Below the pieces are notes generated by a model. It was not told where the DNA came from, made no database searches, and saw only the letters and a program-made list of their open reading frames with translations. This document shows positions 29,901-41,746 of a stretch of DNA of 64,000 nt, one piece after another. Numbering within the stretch: position 1 is the stretch's first letter; the number at the start of each line of letters is the position of its first letter. Made by a program: the position numbers and the translations under genes. This DNA comes from Akanthomyces muscarius (taxonomy: Eukaryota; Ascomycota; Sordariomycetes; Hypocreales; Cordycipitaceae): positions 5,518,001-5,582,000 of the forward strand of contig NC_079241.1 in the NCBI RefSeq assembly GCF_028009165.1, in the 5' to 3' direction.

Positions 29901-32629
29901 AGATTCTCAACATCCTGCTGGGTTCTATGGCAAGCGATCAAGCGACGGTTCGAAGCAAGAGTCTCAAGAGTGTCAACCAAGTTCTCGAAACGGACCCTTC
30001 TATCCTGGACGGAGACTCCAGCGTTATTCAATTGATCCTGGAGTGCTCGAGTGATTCTTCGACTCAAGTCAGAGACTCTGCTCTAGGGCTGCTTGGTAGC
30101 TGCATTACGATGCGTCCAGCTCTCGAACCGTCATTGACACCAAAAATCATCGACCGGTTCCAGGACGCTGGCGTAGGTGTACGGAAGCGTGCCATGAAGC
30201 TGGCACGAGACATTTACTTGCGCAACCGAAACAAGGGCATACGTTGCGCTATTGCAAACGGCCTGCTTCGGCGTGTGCAAGATCCGGATGAAGGTGTGCG
30301 AGACCTGGCTCGCCAAATGATCGAAGAGGTGTGGTTTGCCCCCTTCTACTCGAGCGATGGAACGGCTGCCTATCAGACCGCAATTACGGAGCACGTGGCT
30401 CTCATCATTCAGACGGTCAAAACAGGAACCGCCACTGAAGTCCTGGACAAAGTCTTTCAGACTATTCTCCGGCCTAACAACAAGTCATTGGAAGGCCCAT
30501 TTTCAGTCTGCTCGAAATTGACTAGCGACATGTTTGGGCTCCTTGACAACCCGGACTCGGAAGAATCATCAGGGCCGTCAGGCAGAGACGCGCTTCAGGT
30601 TCTTACCATTTTCGCAAACGCGGACCCGAAGCTCTTCAACTTTGAACAGATCCGTCTCTTGAAGCCTCAGCTTGCGAGCTTTTCTGGGCAAGAAGAGCTG
30701 GCTGCGTTCCGTGCAGTTACAGTTATCTATAAGAGGGTACTTCCACAGCTTTCTACTGTGCACTCACAATTTCTGGGAGAGGTGCGCAAGCAACTTCTTC
30801 AAGGCGTTGGAAAAATCTCATCCAGAGGCGCTCTAGACGACCTGATTGCCTGCGCCAAGGTCGTGTGCGATTTACTCAACGATTTCAGCCCAATGGCCAA
30901 CTTGGTTGCCTCCAGCTTGGTTGGCATCCAGAGGATTGCATCTGCACCCCTTGACCCAAAACGCCTCAATATCCTGTGCGCCTACGCCATTATCGTTGGC
31001 AACGTGGCAAAACACTGTGATTTGGATCAGCAGATCGAGATCTTCAGGGCAAAATTTCAAAAGTGGCAGGGTGACTCAGTACCGCGCTTGATCGTGGATA
31101 TCGTATCGCCGTTCACCAATCCGAAGCAGCCCCTTGAAGCCAGGAAAGCCGCACTTGAGGCAATTGGATTAGTTTGCCAGTCATGGCCACGAAACTATGT
31201 ACTTGCCAAGGTCTACACGGCATTCCAGCAAGTGTTCCAGGACCAGATACCCATGTTGGAGACCATGATTCTCAAGTCCTTCAAAGAGTTCCTTCTGGGA
31301 GAAGAGCGGCGATCGGAGGCTTCTACTCAAGCTGCCGCGGCTGGTGGTAAACGAGAACTCACGATCATGGGCGGCACCACTTTTGACGACGTTGCCAGTG
31401 CTACAACGCAAAGGTTTTTGAAGGACTTCACGCGCATAGCACTTTCCAGTCAGGACGAATACGCATTCCTGGCTATGGAGGTTTTGGGTAGCATCAATCG
31501 CCAGGGCTTGACGCATCCAAAAGAAACCGGCGTTACTCTGATCACGCTGGAGACATCTGCTAACAAGAAGATTGCCGAACTAGCGTTCATGGAGCACCGA
31601 GCGCTGCATGAGAAGCATGAGACGGTGCTGGAGCGAGAATATGTCAAGGCAGTGCAATCGGCCTTCAACTATCAGCGCGATGTTGTCAAAGACCCCCATG
31701 GCGCTACGACAGAACCCTTCCAAGCCAAGCTACACTTGCTGATGGAGGTGCTCAAAATCAGCAAGATGAAGAACAAGCAAAGATTCTTGGAGAAGCTCTG
31801 CTATCAGGTCGATTTTGATCTCAACAAGCTCAATGCGAAGAGTGGTGTCCCGCAGCAGGTTGGCTTTGGTCGGTTTGTCGTGGAAAACCTGACTTATTTC
31901 GACTACCAGACCATGGGCGAGGTGCATACGGCGGTGAATACCATGGAGAAGATTGTGACCACAACAGGAGCCACTGTCGCACAAGCAATTGAATCAGAAA
32001 TCTTCAACATGCGTATGGACCTGGACGTACCGAATGCGACTGAAGATGCATCAGGTGACGCCGAAGGAGAGCCAGCCGACATTGCAGAAGCACCAGTGGT
32101 GGGTGCGGATGTCGATCCAGCGCGATTCCGGCAGCTAGCCTCAGCGTCGGTGATACTGCTCATGCTCTGGGAGGCCCGCACGCATTTACGAAAGCTCTAC
32201 AACATGGGGACCAGCCGTCACGATAGTAAAGCAAAGCTTCTGGCAAAGGATCTCAACAAGACGCCGACCAAAGTGCAGGGCGTACACGGAGACAAGGTCT
32301 GGGAAGAGTTGGAGGCACATGGAACAGGCTTCGATACGCTGCAAGGCATGGGTGCAAAGTGCAAGGCCCTAATTGAGCTGATGAATGTCGATAAGGAGTT
32401 CAAGGTTGCAGAAGACGAGCAGGACGCGGAGCTGGATGCAGCGAGCACGCCGAGTGAAGGCGAGGATGACGGCGAAGGCGGCGAGAGAGGGCGCAAGAGG
32501 AAGGGAGGATCTACACCTAGCGGGCGAAAGAAGCGTCCTCGATCAAACTCTCAGCCGCGAAAACGAGGACGGCCGCGCCTATCAAGCATGGAGCCAGACG
32601 ATGAGGCAGTCGATGCATCATGGCTTTAG
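26984..32629 (+). CDS. SCC2: Cohesin loader Scc2/Mis4/Nipped-B
   Basis: Exons 26984-27116, 27169-27355 and 27412-32629 give 1845 residues, normal for filamentous-fungal Scc2. The two small 5' exons encode the conserved N-terminus (LPYSPQTSTVPF, then IIPDPSIGSG and NLFPRHEFDNLN), the part that binds Scc4. The large exon carries a disordered Lys/Ser-rich segment, then the hook of HEAT repeats; the strongly conserved centre includes VVTDPSILD-like VLETDPSILDGDSSV, DSSTQVRDSALGLLG, RKRAMKLARDIYL and RRVQDPDEGVRDLARQ. Scc2 with Scc4 loads cohesin onto chromosomes and stimulates its ATPase. The C-terminal 60 residues are acidic then very basic and end in KRGRPRL, an AT-hook core, which suggests direct contact with AT-rich DNA. 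Confidence 0.95.
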
Positions 32630-35351
32630 TGTGATGGGCTGGTGTTTTCATGTGTGATTTATGAGGGATCAGCGCTCTTTTTGTTGTTAACGTTGTCTAT
32701 TTGGGATTTTATATGGTTAAACAGATCGGGAGAGGCGTCCCGAGGCACACTTTTTGCTGGACTGGGAGCTTGTCCGCTGCGGCGAGAAAGCCTGGGAAGA
32801 GAGGCGTTTATATTTGGCGGATACATACCCATGAGTTAATCTAGTAGAGACGCACTTTGCTAGTTGCTGAAACGAAACAAGATATCTATGATGGCTACGA
32901 GCGATACAATGACTTTCTTTTTTTCTTTCTTTTACAATGACTCGCAATAGTCAGCTACGTGGTCGCTACAGAAAAGAAGGGCAGATGTACTGGCGTGGTC
33001 TTGGTGCTTACTGACGATGACGACAGGATGCGAGGCGGGGCGGCTAGGAACAGGGAAAACGGTGCGCCACACAGCGTAGTCCACGTACGTAGGTGTGTAA
33101 CTGTCTGGTGCATGACAGCTCAAGCCACCAAGATTCCACGTCGTGCACGTCTGCCATTGGGGGATTTATGGTTAGGCTGGTGGCTTGGGCTAAGAGATTG
33201 GGAGACAGCTGGGGCCAGAGAGCTGGGGACAGATGGAGGCTACGGAGTAGTGGGTAGCAAATTAGCAATTGGGAGCCCACAGGCTGGGTCGTTCCAGGAT
33301 TGATTGTACTTGTGTGCATTGGAGAATCTGGAAGACGGTGATTGTTAGCACAAAGGGAGCGTAGCGTTGTGGGAGGCCGCCAAGCCGCCTGGTGCCGTAG
33401 GCGTGGGAGAGCTAATTTGGGGAGAAAGCGAGTTTCACGAGCCTCGGGCTATGGGCCGTCTTGGTGGTGACTGGCGGCAGTTGCTGTACAAGCTAGTCAC
33501 CAGCTAATAACATCAGTACGTCAAGGAGAGACAGGGAGGGAGACAAACGAGGAGTTGAGACGGCCGAGTTTATATGCGCATGCCTTTCAAATGCCAAGTA
33601 ACTAGCCAGCTGCTCCCACCCTCTTCCCATCTTCCTTTCCTCTCCCAGTCAGTGCCTTTTGTTTCTTTGATTCGACCCCGGCGCATTTGGCAAACTCTCG
33701 GTTTGGCATCCCTCGCGTACGAAGTACTCAATCGCAGGACCCAGTCGGGTCAAACGTTATTTTCACGCGCTACTTTTTCGTCCCGAGGAGGTGCAGATCG
33801 GCCCAAGCTTTGCAACAAAAACAAATAAGAAGCTGAACGCTCCCACCTTTGCACTCTCCATTCGAAGGAGGGATTCAAAAAGGAACGAACGCGCGGCGAT
33901 TATCACTCGTCACTCTCTCTCAAAGCCGATTTTCCGCTCCGGGGGCTGTGCTGTGCTAATAAGCTGACATTGAGTCGCAACGGCCAGCGATTGTCTCAAA
34001 AGAGTAAGTCTTTCGTCAGGCCGCAGACGCCTCCCGTCACGCTGTCGCAGCCGGCCAGATGCTGTCGTTTCTGCGATGCCTCTTCGTTTGCCTCATCTTT
34101 GCTGCTGCGCCTCGGCAGAGCGACACGGCGCTATCAAAACAAGCTCAGACTAGGCTACTACGCTGTTTGTTGGGGAAGAGTGAGAGACAGGTGGGCGGGC
34201 AGTGAGGCCGCCGACAGGCTGCAGCGTTATTTACACGGGAAAGAATTCCAATCGCTAACAGGGACATTCAACGCAGATTTTTTTCTCTTTGTCGTTGAAC
34301 AAATTCTTCATCGCCAAGCCATCACGTCTTGGCTGCCGCAGATCGATCTCTTGGAAATTCTTGGCCTGCGTCTTTGCCCCTTTCCCGGCGCGCTCAGCCA
34401 GACTCACCCCAAAATCCACGACGCCCTACCTTGTTAGGTACTTGCTTTACAGTTATTGCCGCTACAGTGGAGCGCCTCAGTGAACCCAAACAATGAGCTG
34501 TGAGTCGAATGTTTCATCCTCTGTTGTCCTTGTTGTCGCACAAGCCCGTCATTCTGCATTTCTAGACGCGCGCAAACATTTGCACGAGTCTGCAACTGCA
34601 ACCATGTGCAAGGTTTCATGGGGTTGCACAGCAGGTCCATGCGATCCAAGGCGTGCCGTGCTCTGATGAATGGACTGGACACTTTTTGGCAGATCCTCCG
34701 TCAGCGGCAGCGCAATACCTTACCTACCTAACCTACATACCTAGGTACCTAGTGGCTACCTAGGTAGGTACCTGAATAAGGCACCTAAGATACCTAGGTA
34801 CAGATTAGGTACACCTGGATTACTGCAAGCGCAGCAGCATCAAGGCTTCATTTTAGTGGTTCGTCCACCAAATATGGAGCTAAGCTATCCACCTACCCGA
34901 AGCTGCTTGGCTCCAAACGCCGCCATGCCAGCAATGCCACACAGACAGCCTCCATCTCCATTCACCCATCCATCATCCATGCCGATACCTCTTGTGTGCC
35001 GCTCTGCTGGCTAGGTATTCCTGCATCCTTCTCCATTCTGCATCTCACCCACACTTCCGCGAAGCTGACGCTACGCAACCCGACGAGGCTTGGCTACTTG
35101 AGTGAGCAAAGCGTTTCGCACTCGTCCGCCACTTGCTTCGCGCCGTCATCCTCAGATCACTTCACTCCCACCATCGCACATCTCCCTCGGCGCTTCCGCA
35201 CCTGCCGCGACACCATACACATACTTGCATATTTCCTTTCCAATGCCCTTATAGCCGAGACTCGTTTTTGTTTGAACGCTTGACCCTATGGTCTCGAACA
35301 CTGTCGACATATTTTCTATCCATCAACCCAGACGCTGACCGTGCTCGCCCA
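32630..35351. other. Long intergenic region, VCX1 promoter/leader
   Basis: 2.7 kb without a supported gene. It is pyrimidine-rich before 35352 and contains the CCTAGGTA cluster at 34715-34815. Open frames at 33970-34437 and 34996-35283 have no motif and look like leader sequence. Confidence 0.5.
34715..34815. repeat. Cluster of CCTAGGTA/TACCTAGG palindromes
   Basis: About 100 bp are made of overlapping TACCT, CCTAGGTA and their reverse complements (for example TACCTAGGTACCTAG and CCTAGGTAGGTACCT). The motif is self-complementary, so the stretch can fold on itself. Similar palindrome clusters are frequent in promoters of Hypocreales and related fungi, as far as I know without an assigned function. 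Confidence 0.85.
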
Positions 35352-37152
35352 ATGCCAGTCAACACCTACAACATCAAGCGCATTGCGCACAACGTCAGCC
35401 GCTCAAGCACCGACCAGACTTGGAATCCATTCCGCCATGTTGCCTGGAATCAGAGCCGCAGAGGCACATGGGCGCCCGATCGCAACGACCGTGACCTAGA
35501 AGCCGATGGCGACGGATCCGGTCTCAGCCACGCCGCCACTGCGCCTCAACAGAAGACACGTTCGGCCACGACCGACCCGAACCAAGATCCCGAGCTTACT
35601 CAAGTCGCCGAGGAGAAATCAATCGGCACCGATCACACCGCCGCCAATGGCGTGGCCGGCGCCAATGCGGCCGGCGTCAGAAACCGCAAGCCCGAGGACG
35701 GACCCTCCCGAGTCATGAGCAACAACCAAGAGGAAGATGCGGATGACAGCAAATCGAAAAAGGTCAAGACGAATGCGCTATATCGTCCCGTCCATCCCAG
35801 ACATCCCTTCACCGTCGCCAACCAGCTACAGCGCACATTCCTCAACTCTTGGATCAATATTTTGTTGTTTGCCGCCCCCGTCGGCATCGCCCTCAACTAT
35901 GTCAAGAGCGTCAGTCCGACCATCGTCTTTGTCGTCAACTTCATTGCCATTATTCCTCTCGCTGCTATGCTGAGCTATGCCACCGAAGAAATCGCCCTTC
36001 GCACTGGTGAGACCCTCGGAGGTCTCATCAACGCCACCTTTGGTAATGCTGTCGAACTCATCGTCGCCATCATTGCTCTTATCAAGGGCGAAATTGTTGT
36101 CGTGCAGACGTCGCTCATTGGCTCCATCCTGTCCAACCTTTTGCTTGTCATGGGCTTTTGCTTCTTCTTTGGCGGCCTGCGCCGCACGGAGCAACACTTC
36201 AACACCACCGTCGCCCAGACTGCTGCGTCTCTCCTCGCCCTTGCCGTCGCCTCCGTCATTGTGCCGACTGTCTTTGAGCTCAAGACCAATGCGGCGCAGA
36301 CGGAAATCGCCAAGCTCTCTCGCGGCACGGCCGTCATCCTGCTGCTCGTTTACTTTGCCTATCTCTTCTTCCAACTGCATACCCATCTCGACGTTTTCAA
36401 TGAACAGAGCAAAAAGGTTGCTGCTCGGCCGTGGACTCATGGACAGAGCATCAAGGAAGGCTTTTCTCACATGCCTGGTGCTAGTGCCCTTATGCGTCAT
36501 GGCCATGCCAGCTCCAGCCAAGAAGAACAGAACCTGGCCGCGATGCCGCTTGAGGACCGCACTCCTCCCGAAGAAGAGGAGGAAGACGAGTCAGATGACC
36601 CTCAGCTGCACTTTTTCGTCGCCATTGGCACCCTTCTTGGCTCTACCGTCATTATTGCGCTCTGTGCCGAATTCATGGTCGACTCGATTGACCACCTGAC
36701 CGAGACCACGGCTCTGCGAAAGGAATTTGTCGGCCTCATTCTGCTGCCCATTGTTGGCAACGCCGCTGAGCACGCCACTGCCGTGACCGTCGCAGTAAAG
36801 GACAAGATGGATCTTGCCATTGGTGTCGCAGTCGGCTCCAGCATGCAGGTTGCTCTCTTCCTCATCCCTCTCCTCGTCATCATCGGTTGGGGTCTCGGAA
36901 ACAAGTACATGGACCTGAGCTTGGACGAGTTCCAGGTAGCCGTCATGTTTGTTGCCGTGCTTCTCACAAACTACCTCATTGGCGATGGCAAGAGTCACTG
37001 GCTGGAAGGCTTCTTGCTAATATGTCTCTACGCCATTATCGCCACTTGCACATTCTGTAAGTTTTCTCTTCGGTCCAAACGAGCCAAAATTTCCAAAACA
37101 CTAACCCTTTTGTACAGTTTATCCCGACTCCGGCGATGGTCGCACCGGTTAA
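35352..37152 (+). CDS. VCX1: Vacuolar Ca2+/H+ exchanger, Vcx1/CAX family
   Basis: Exons 35352-37056 and 37118-37152 (61-nt intron, gtaagt...tgtacag) give 579 residues; the last exon encodes the short tail FYPDSGDGRTG. Residues 1 to about 160 are hydrophilic and Ser/Asn/Asp-rich. After that come about eleven membrane segments in two halves with the alpha-repeat motifs GNAVELIVAI and GNAAEHATAV, whose Glu residues exchange Ca2+ and H+. Between the halves is an acidic loop (PPEEEEEDESDDPQ). The protein should move cytosolic Ca2+ into the vacuole using the proton gradient. The chosen start precedes MPVNTYNIKRIAHNV; the frame is open up to 35133, but that part is Pro/His/Ser-rich leader-like. In the unspliced frame the protein would run on into unrelated sequence. 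Confidence 0.94.
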
Positions 37153-37690
37153 AATGGTCCAAGCTACCAGTCTGCGGGAATATCTTCCTTTTCTACTTTC
37201 GAGTTACATTTAGCGATTGGCTTTTTCTCATATTCTCGCCATAACCGTGGCACCATATTTGCTGTAGCTACACTCGCTGACTTGCATTGGCAGGGAGCCA
37301 CCAAAAATTCTTGTACAAATACCTTGGCATAGGTTTCTATCTATCTAATACACAAAACACTTGTTAAAAACGAACTTGTCTGCTCTGCTGTTTTGCCCTG
37401 ACTTGAGGAACTGATTAATCCGCTGCCGTTCACCCAAACGTATTGCCCGTTTGCAGATTAACGGCCAAGACTGTTCTCCGTTTGTCCGTCAGGGCCACGC
37501 GCACGCATAAAGCGCGCAGCAGCACCGTTCACCTCGCACTTTTTTTTCTTTCCATATTTGCTAATAAAGACGAGGCAATTTTTTCCATCCCTCTCCAACT
37601 GCAGCCAAATCCCAACCTACCATCAAGACGGTCCCCGAAGCTTTGCCTCCAGGATCGTGGTACAAGCCATCCCGTCGCTGCATCCCCCTT
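37153..37690. other. Intergenic
   Basis: 3' flank of the exchanger gene followed by the start of the upstream region of the helicase gene. No gene seen. Confidence 0.5.
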
Positions 37691-37950
37691 CGTCTTTTGA
37701 CGAGGAGCAGGTGCTTTAAACCCTGCCAATCCCCCATCTTCGACGCCGCCGCATCCCCCCTTCAACTTTTGACGAGAAGCAGGTGTTTTAAACCCTGCGA
37801 GCTCCTCACCTTCGACGCCGCAGGAGTCACCCTTCGTCTTTTGACGAAAAGCAGGTGTTCTAAACCCTGCGAAACCCTCACGTCGACGCCGCCGCAGGCC
37901 TTCTTCGTCTTTTGACGAGCAGCAGGTGTTCTATAACCCTGCATACCCCC
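37691..37950. repeat. Minisatellite, about 3.6 units of 71-72 bp
   Basis: Units begin at 37691, 37763, 37835 and 37906 (spacing 72, 72, 71). Each carries TCTTTTGACGA or a one-base variant, then AGCAGGTG, TAAACCCTGC or close variants, and TCGACGCCGC. The first three units keep one plus-strand open frame with 24-residue repeats (LLTRSRCFKPC), but there is no sign that this is translated. The array ends about 140 bp before the start codon at 38087 and probably lies in the promoter or 5' leader; gcag at 38081-38084 could be the acceptor of a leader intron. Confidence 0.9.
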
Positions 37951-38086
37951 CCCGCCAGCTTTTTGCTTCTGGTGAGTTTCCCTCTTCCTGCCTCTTTGAT
38001 CGCGAGCCACGAAAAATCTCTCCTCGTGGCACACTTCCCAGTCACAGTATACTGACGTCTGGTGTCTTTCTTTAAAAATTGCAGCG

Positions 38087-41000
38087 ATGGCTTCGCAACA
38101 GGGAAACTTTGTTCCGGAGGCCGTTGGCCCCAAGGTACGCAAACACGCCATGTCAAGGAATGGTTGCATCCTCTTGTAAGTCCCTTCCCACGAAACGAGC
38201 GAGCAAGCCCACCACGCAACGTAAGAGCTAAGACGGGACAAGCTTCGAGGACACGGATTCCGTCATTGCGTGCAGCAAGACCATTATGCCGTCAAGCCGT
38301 GTCGGGGCGCGCATTACGTGCAAAACAGGAGGGTACATGGAACCTTACATTGGCTTCACGCTCGACCTCCCGTTCCCCTCCGACCAGTCTGCGAACGAGG
38401 ACTCGGGTCATGGAGTAAGCTTTAGCTGTAAGTTTTTCTTCTTCTTGTACTTAATATGCCCCCCTCCTTTTTTTTGGTACCCCTACTTTTCTTATTTTCC
38501 TTACTGTTCTCCGACTTCTACCTTGACACTTACTTACTGTCACAGTCCATCAGTCGCGCACAGTGCAGCCGAATGAGCATGTACTGACGGTCAAATTTCC
38601 GCGCGAAACACTGTATACGTACGAGGTGGCTAGCCAGGATTTCATCAACAGATTCTGGGCCGAAACAACTCCACCAGTCGAGGGCGACGTGGCAATCCTG
38701 CGCGCCCAACTTCCAGCAGGAGAAACGGCCCGAGTCATGGGCTATGGCGTTCCCTTTGCCAACCCAGACAACCGCCTGGCCGAAGCTTGGTACAGCCGTG
38801 GCCAGCCCGACCCCGACGCCCACCTCTTGCTGGACTTTTTGGAGCAAAAAATGTTCAAGTTTGCCATAGGATCCCAACAAGTAAAGGTGCAAGAGAGGTT
38901 CGGCCCGGATAACCTGCACGAGACCGCGTACAATCCGTACTTGCGGGATCTCGTCACCGACATGGACGAGTTCAGAGCCATGGCGAAGGCCCATAGAGGT
39001 CCAGCCATGGCACCAATTTTCTGGTAAGCATCCATCTTCACAGGCTTTTCTTTGTGGCCCCTACTTACTATCGATAGGCATGACGAGTACCGCACGCATC
39101 TGTGTGCAGCTCAGCAGGGCACCGTGCAGGACGTCTTGTGGCTCGAGGATGCAGCAAAACAGGTAAGACTAAACTTTCGACGTGACAATTTCATCACTGC
39201 TCACCAGAATAGCTGTACAAACAAAGAAGCGATGTCAGATTCGCCAATCCTGGCCAAGGGCGCATATATGCCATAGTTCGTCTGACGCATTCTGGGTCCA
39301 TTACAAGGCAGCCTGGCGTCGCTTACTTACGGCTGAGTCGTTCAAAATAGCCATTTTTGAATCCCCAGAGGATGAAAACCCCGCGCATGTCTTGTGAGTA
39401 TCCCAATTCCATTGCTTTGGGGAATCTTTTCTTATTCGTGGTTAGAAACTGCCGAGTTGTTACAAGAGGTAGCGAGCGCCGAGCCGTCCGCCAGTCGCAT
39501 GACATTAGCACAGAAGACTTGCTGCTCAATGTTAAAACCGCCGAACACGGTTACATCGAGCCAGACGCTTAGGCAGCTTTTGTCTTTGACGTCGGGATCC
39601 GGGAGGTTACCAGACAGGCTCTCACTGTCAACATCTTCCATCCCGACGCCAGACCGACAAATGATTATGCCAGTACAGCCTCTGCCGAGACAACAGAGAC
39701 CGAAGTCAACTCATGGATGCTGCTGCACAGATGCCTCGTGCAGGGTGCTGGCTTCTTTGAGTGGACAAAAGTGACGCGCCAAGTGAGCATGCCAACGGTC
39801 AACTTGCTGGATTTCGGCGACAGCTTTTTGGCAGATGCCATTGTCCAGGAGGCACTGCCGCTTGACCAAGCTCGCTTCCGCGGCTACTTGAGCAACCGGC
39901 CCCTTGGATGTGGCCTCCTCATTGCTGTGAGTTTCTCCCCTCTATAGAGCAATAGCATGATTGTAATTCAGCACGGCCAGTTCCTAACGATGATTTCACA
40001 GGCTCCTGGTACCGGGAAAACCACTGCCTCCGCCGCTGCAGTCCTGGCTATGAATGTCAAGTTCGGGCAGATTCTGTGCTCTGGCCCGACTAATCGACCA
40101 TCGACAATTACGCACAGAAAATCGACGAGGTAGCCAGATCTGTCAGAAAGCGCTGTCGAACGACGTATCCGTATCTCGAGTACTGCCATCCAATGATTGT
40201 GCGAGGGTACAAGATGAGTGATGAGCTGCATGTCTTCAAGCACCTTCTCGAATTCCCAGACGACAGCGAGGCCGAGCTGTTCAGTGAGTTTCAGAGATCG
40301 GCCTGGCGGCTGCCATTTTCAGTAACCTACTGGGCCCTCGTCGTCCTGGAGTCGAGTGCCGTTGACGCCATACCCGTGGATGACATTGGTCCTCTCTCGC
40401 AGCTCCGCCAGGATGTCCATGAGCACCCAAGATGGATTTGTCTCCGCGAGGTCGCCAGCGGAAGTTGCAGCTGGAGTGATTTCCTAGCCGATCGAATCAG
40501 AGACGGCGAGATGCTCGAATTCCTGGCTGCGGTTGTCGATGCTGCCGACATCCTCTGTGCAACCTCCGCGCAGCTAGCCGCCGTGCCGTACAAGCTCTGG
40601 AAAAAGACAAAGGCTCGCGCTGTTGCTGTCGATGAGGCCGGCAGCATGAACCGGCCTGAATTGTACGGCATCTGGGGAAACACGGCGCTTCCGATCTTTC
40701 TCTCCGGCGATGATAGGCAGTTTGCCCCTCTGGTTCTGAGCAAGATGGTAATGGATGGCAACGACCATCCGGTCCATCGGATCGCCAAAGACGGCCAGCT
40801 ATCCCAGATGCGAGCTCTGCAGGGCATGGGAATGCCTGTTTATCGATTGAAGCAGCAGCTGCGCATGGCAAACGGTATGTTTGATATCATCTCGAAGATA
40901 ATGTATCCAGATGTGCCCTTGTCGTACAATGCCACCTGCGACGTTTCCCTCGAAAAGTTTGACATTGGAAGAGACCTGGAAGCCTTCATGTGCCGACACT

Positions 41001-41608
41001 TTGAACAGCTGTCCAGGCCCCGTCCCGGCAAAATGCTGCCAGTCTTTGTGCACTGCGATGTTGCGAAGTCGATCATCAACGAGTTCACCGGCTCCGCGCG
41101 CTGCCCGGAGCAAAGCCTCGCAGCTCTCCGCCTTGCCGCCCGTTTCGTCGACGAGGAGGGCGCGGACCCTGCTCGAATTCGTTTCTTGAGCCCCTACGCC
41201 GCTACCGTGCGCGAGATCAGAGACAAGCTGGAAAGATATCCGCAGCTCCGGGGCACGGGGCTGCCCTCCACCGTTGACTCGTTCCAGGGTCACGAAAGCG
41301 ACATTGTCATGCTCGTGATGGGCGTTGCGGGCAGGAGGCCCGGCCCCAAGTTTGTCGCGGAAGAGGCGCGGATCAACGTAATGATGACCCGGCAACGCTG
41401 CGGCCTGGTCATTGTGGGCGACAATACCATCGGGGGGAGCCTGGACACCCCCAACGATGAGAAGATCCGCATCACAACGGCATGGGGCGATGAGAACAAC
41501 GTCAAGGCTCCTTCGCTGAAACGACTCTTCAAGGAGCTTGTCAGGCTGGGAAGATCTGTTCGGATAACGGATGAATTTTTGGAGGAAGCGGACGATGCTG
41601 CCGAATGA
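38087..41608 (+). pseudogene. UPF1-like SF1 helicase gene with three coding lesions
   Basis: Exons 38087-38175, 38243-38427, 38546-39023 and from 39078 on join well; further introns lie near 39162-39203, 39394-39444 and 39928-39998. The product would be an SF1 (UPF1/NAM7/DNA2-like) RNA or DNA helicase of more than 1000 residues: an N-terminal region, Walker A APGTGKT after the last intron, Walker B VDEAGSM, GDDRQFAP, STVDSFQGHE and NVMMTRQR motifs in order. Three breaks are seen: a one-base frame change near 39287 (IYAIVR shifts to FWVHYKAAWRRLL), an in-frame TAG at 39570-39572 (between EPDA and AAFVFD, where CAG would fit), and a one-base frame change near 40095-40105 just after SGPTN. The last 471 codons are intact. 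Either the gene is dying or the sequence has errors. It ends 138 bp from the convergent IML1 stop. Confidence 0.7.
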
Positions 41609-41746
41609 ATGGTGGCACCGGCCTCCGTTGTGAGTTGAGCACTGGAATATGTATACTCATATATTAATAGCTAATGTACACCGTCGCACCTTTCAACTAG
41701 TCTCATTATTCATCATGCTTTCGTGTGCACCCTTATTATTAATTAA

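Noticed and set aside
33970..34437. 155-codon plus-strand frame upstream of VCX1
   Set aside because: Non-ATG start, no motif, composition of a leader or promoter.
35826..36521. 231-codon minus-strand frame inside the Ca2+/H+ exchanger
   Set aside because: Antisense to conserved membrane segments and alpha repeats of the exchanger; low-complexity charged translation.
37691..37950. CRISPR-like array
   Set aside because: Units of about 72 bp are repeated end to end without distinct spacers, and the genome is fungal; this is a minisatellite.
39529..39572. A 42-nt intron that would remove the TAG in the helicase gene
   Set aside because: The donor would be gttaaa, far from consensus, the intron would be shorter than its neighbours, and the removed peptide looks coding.
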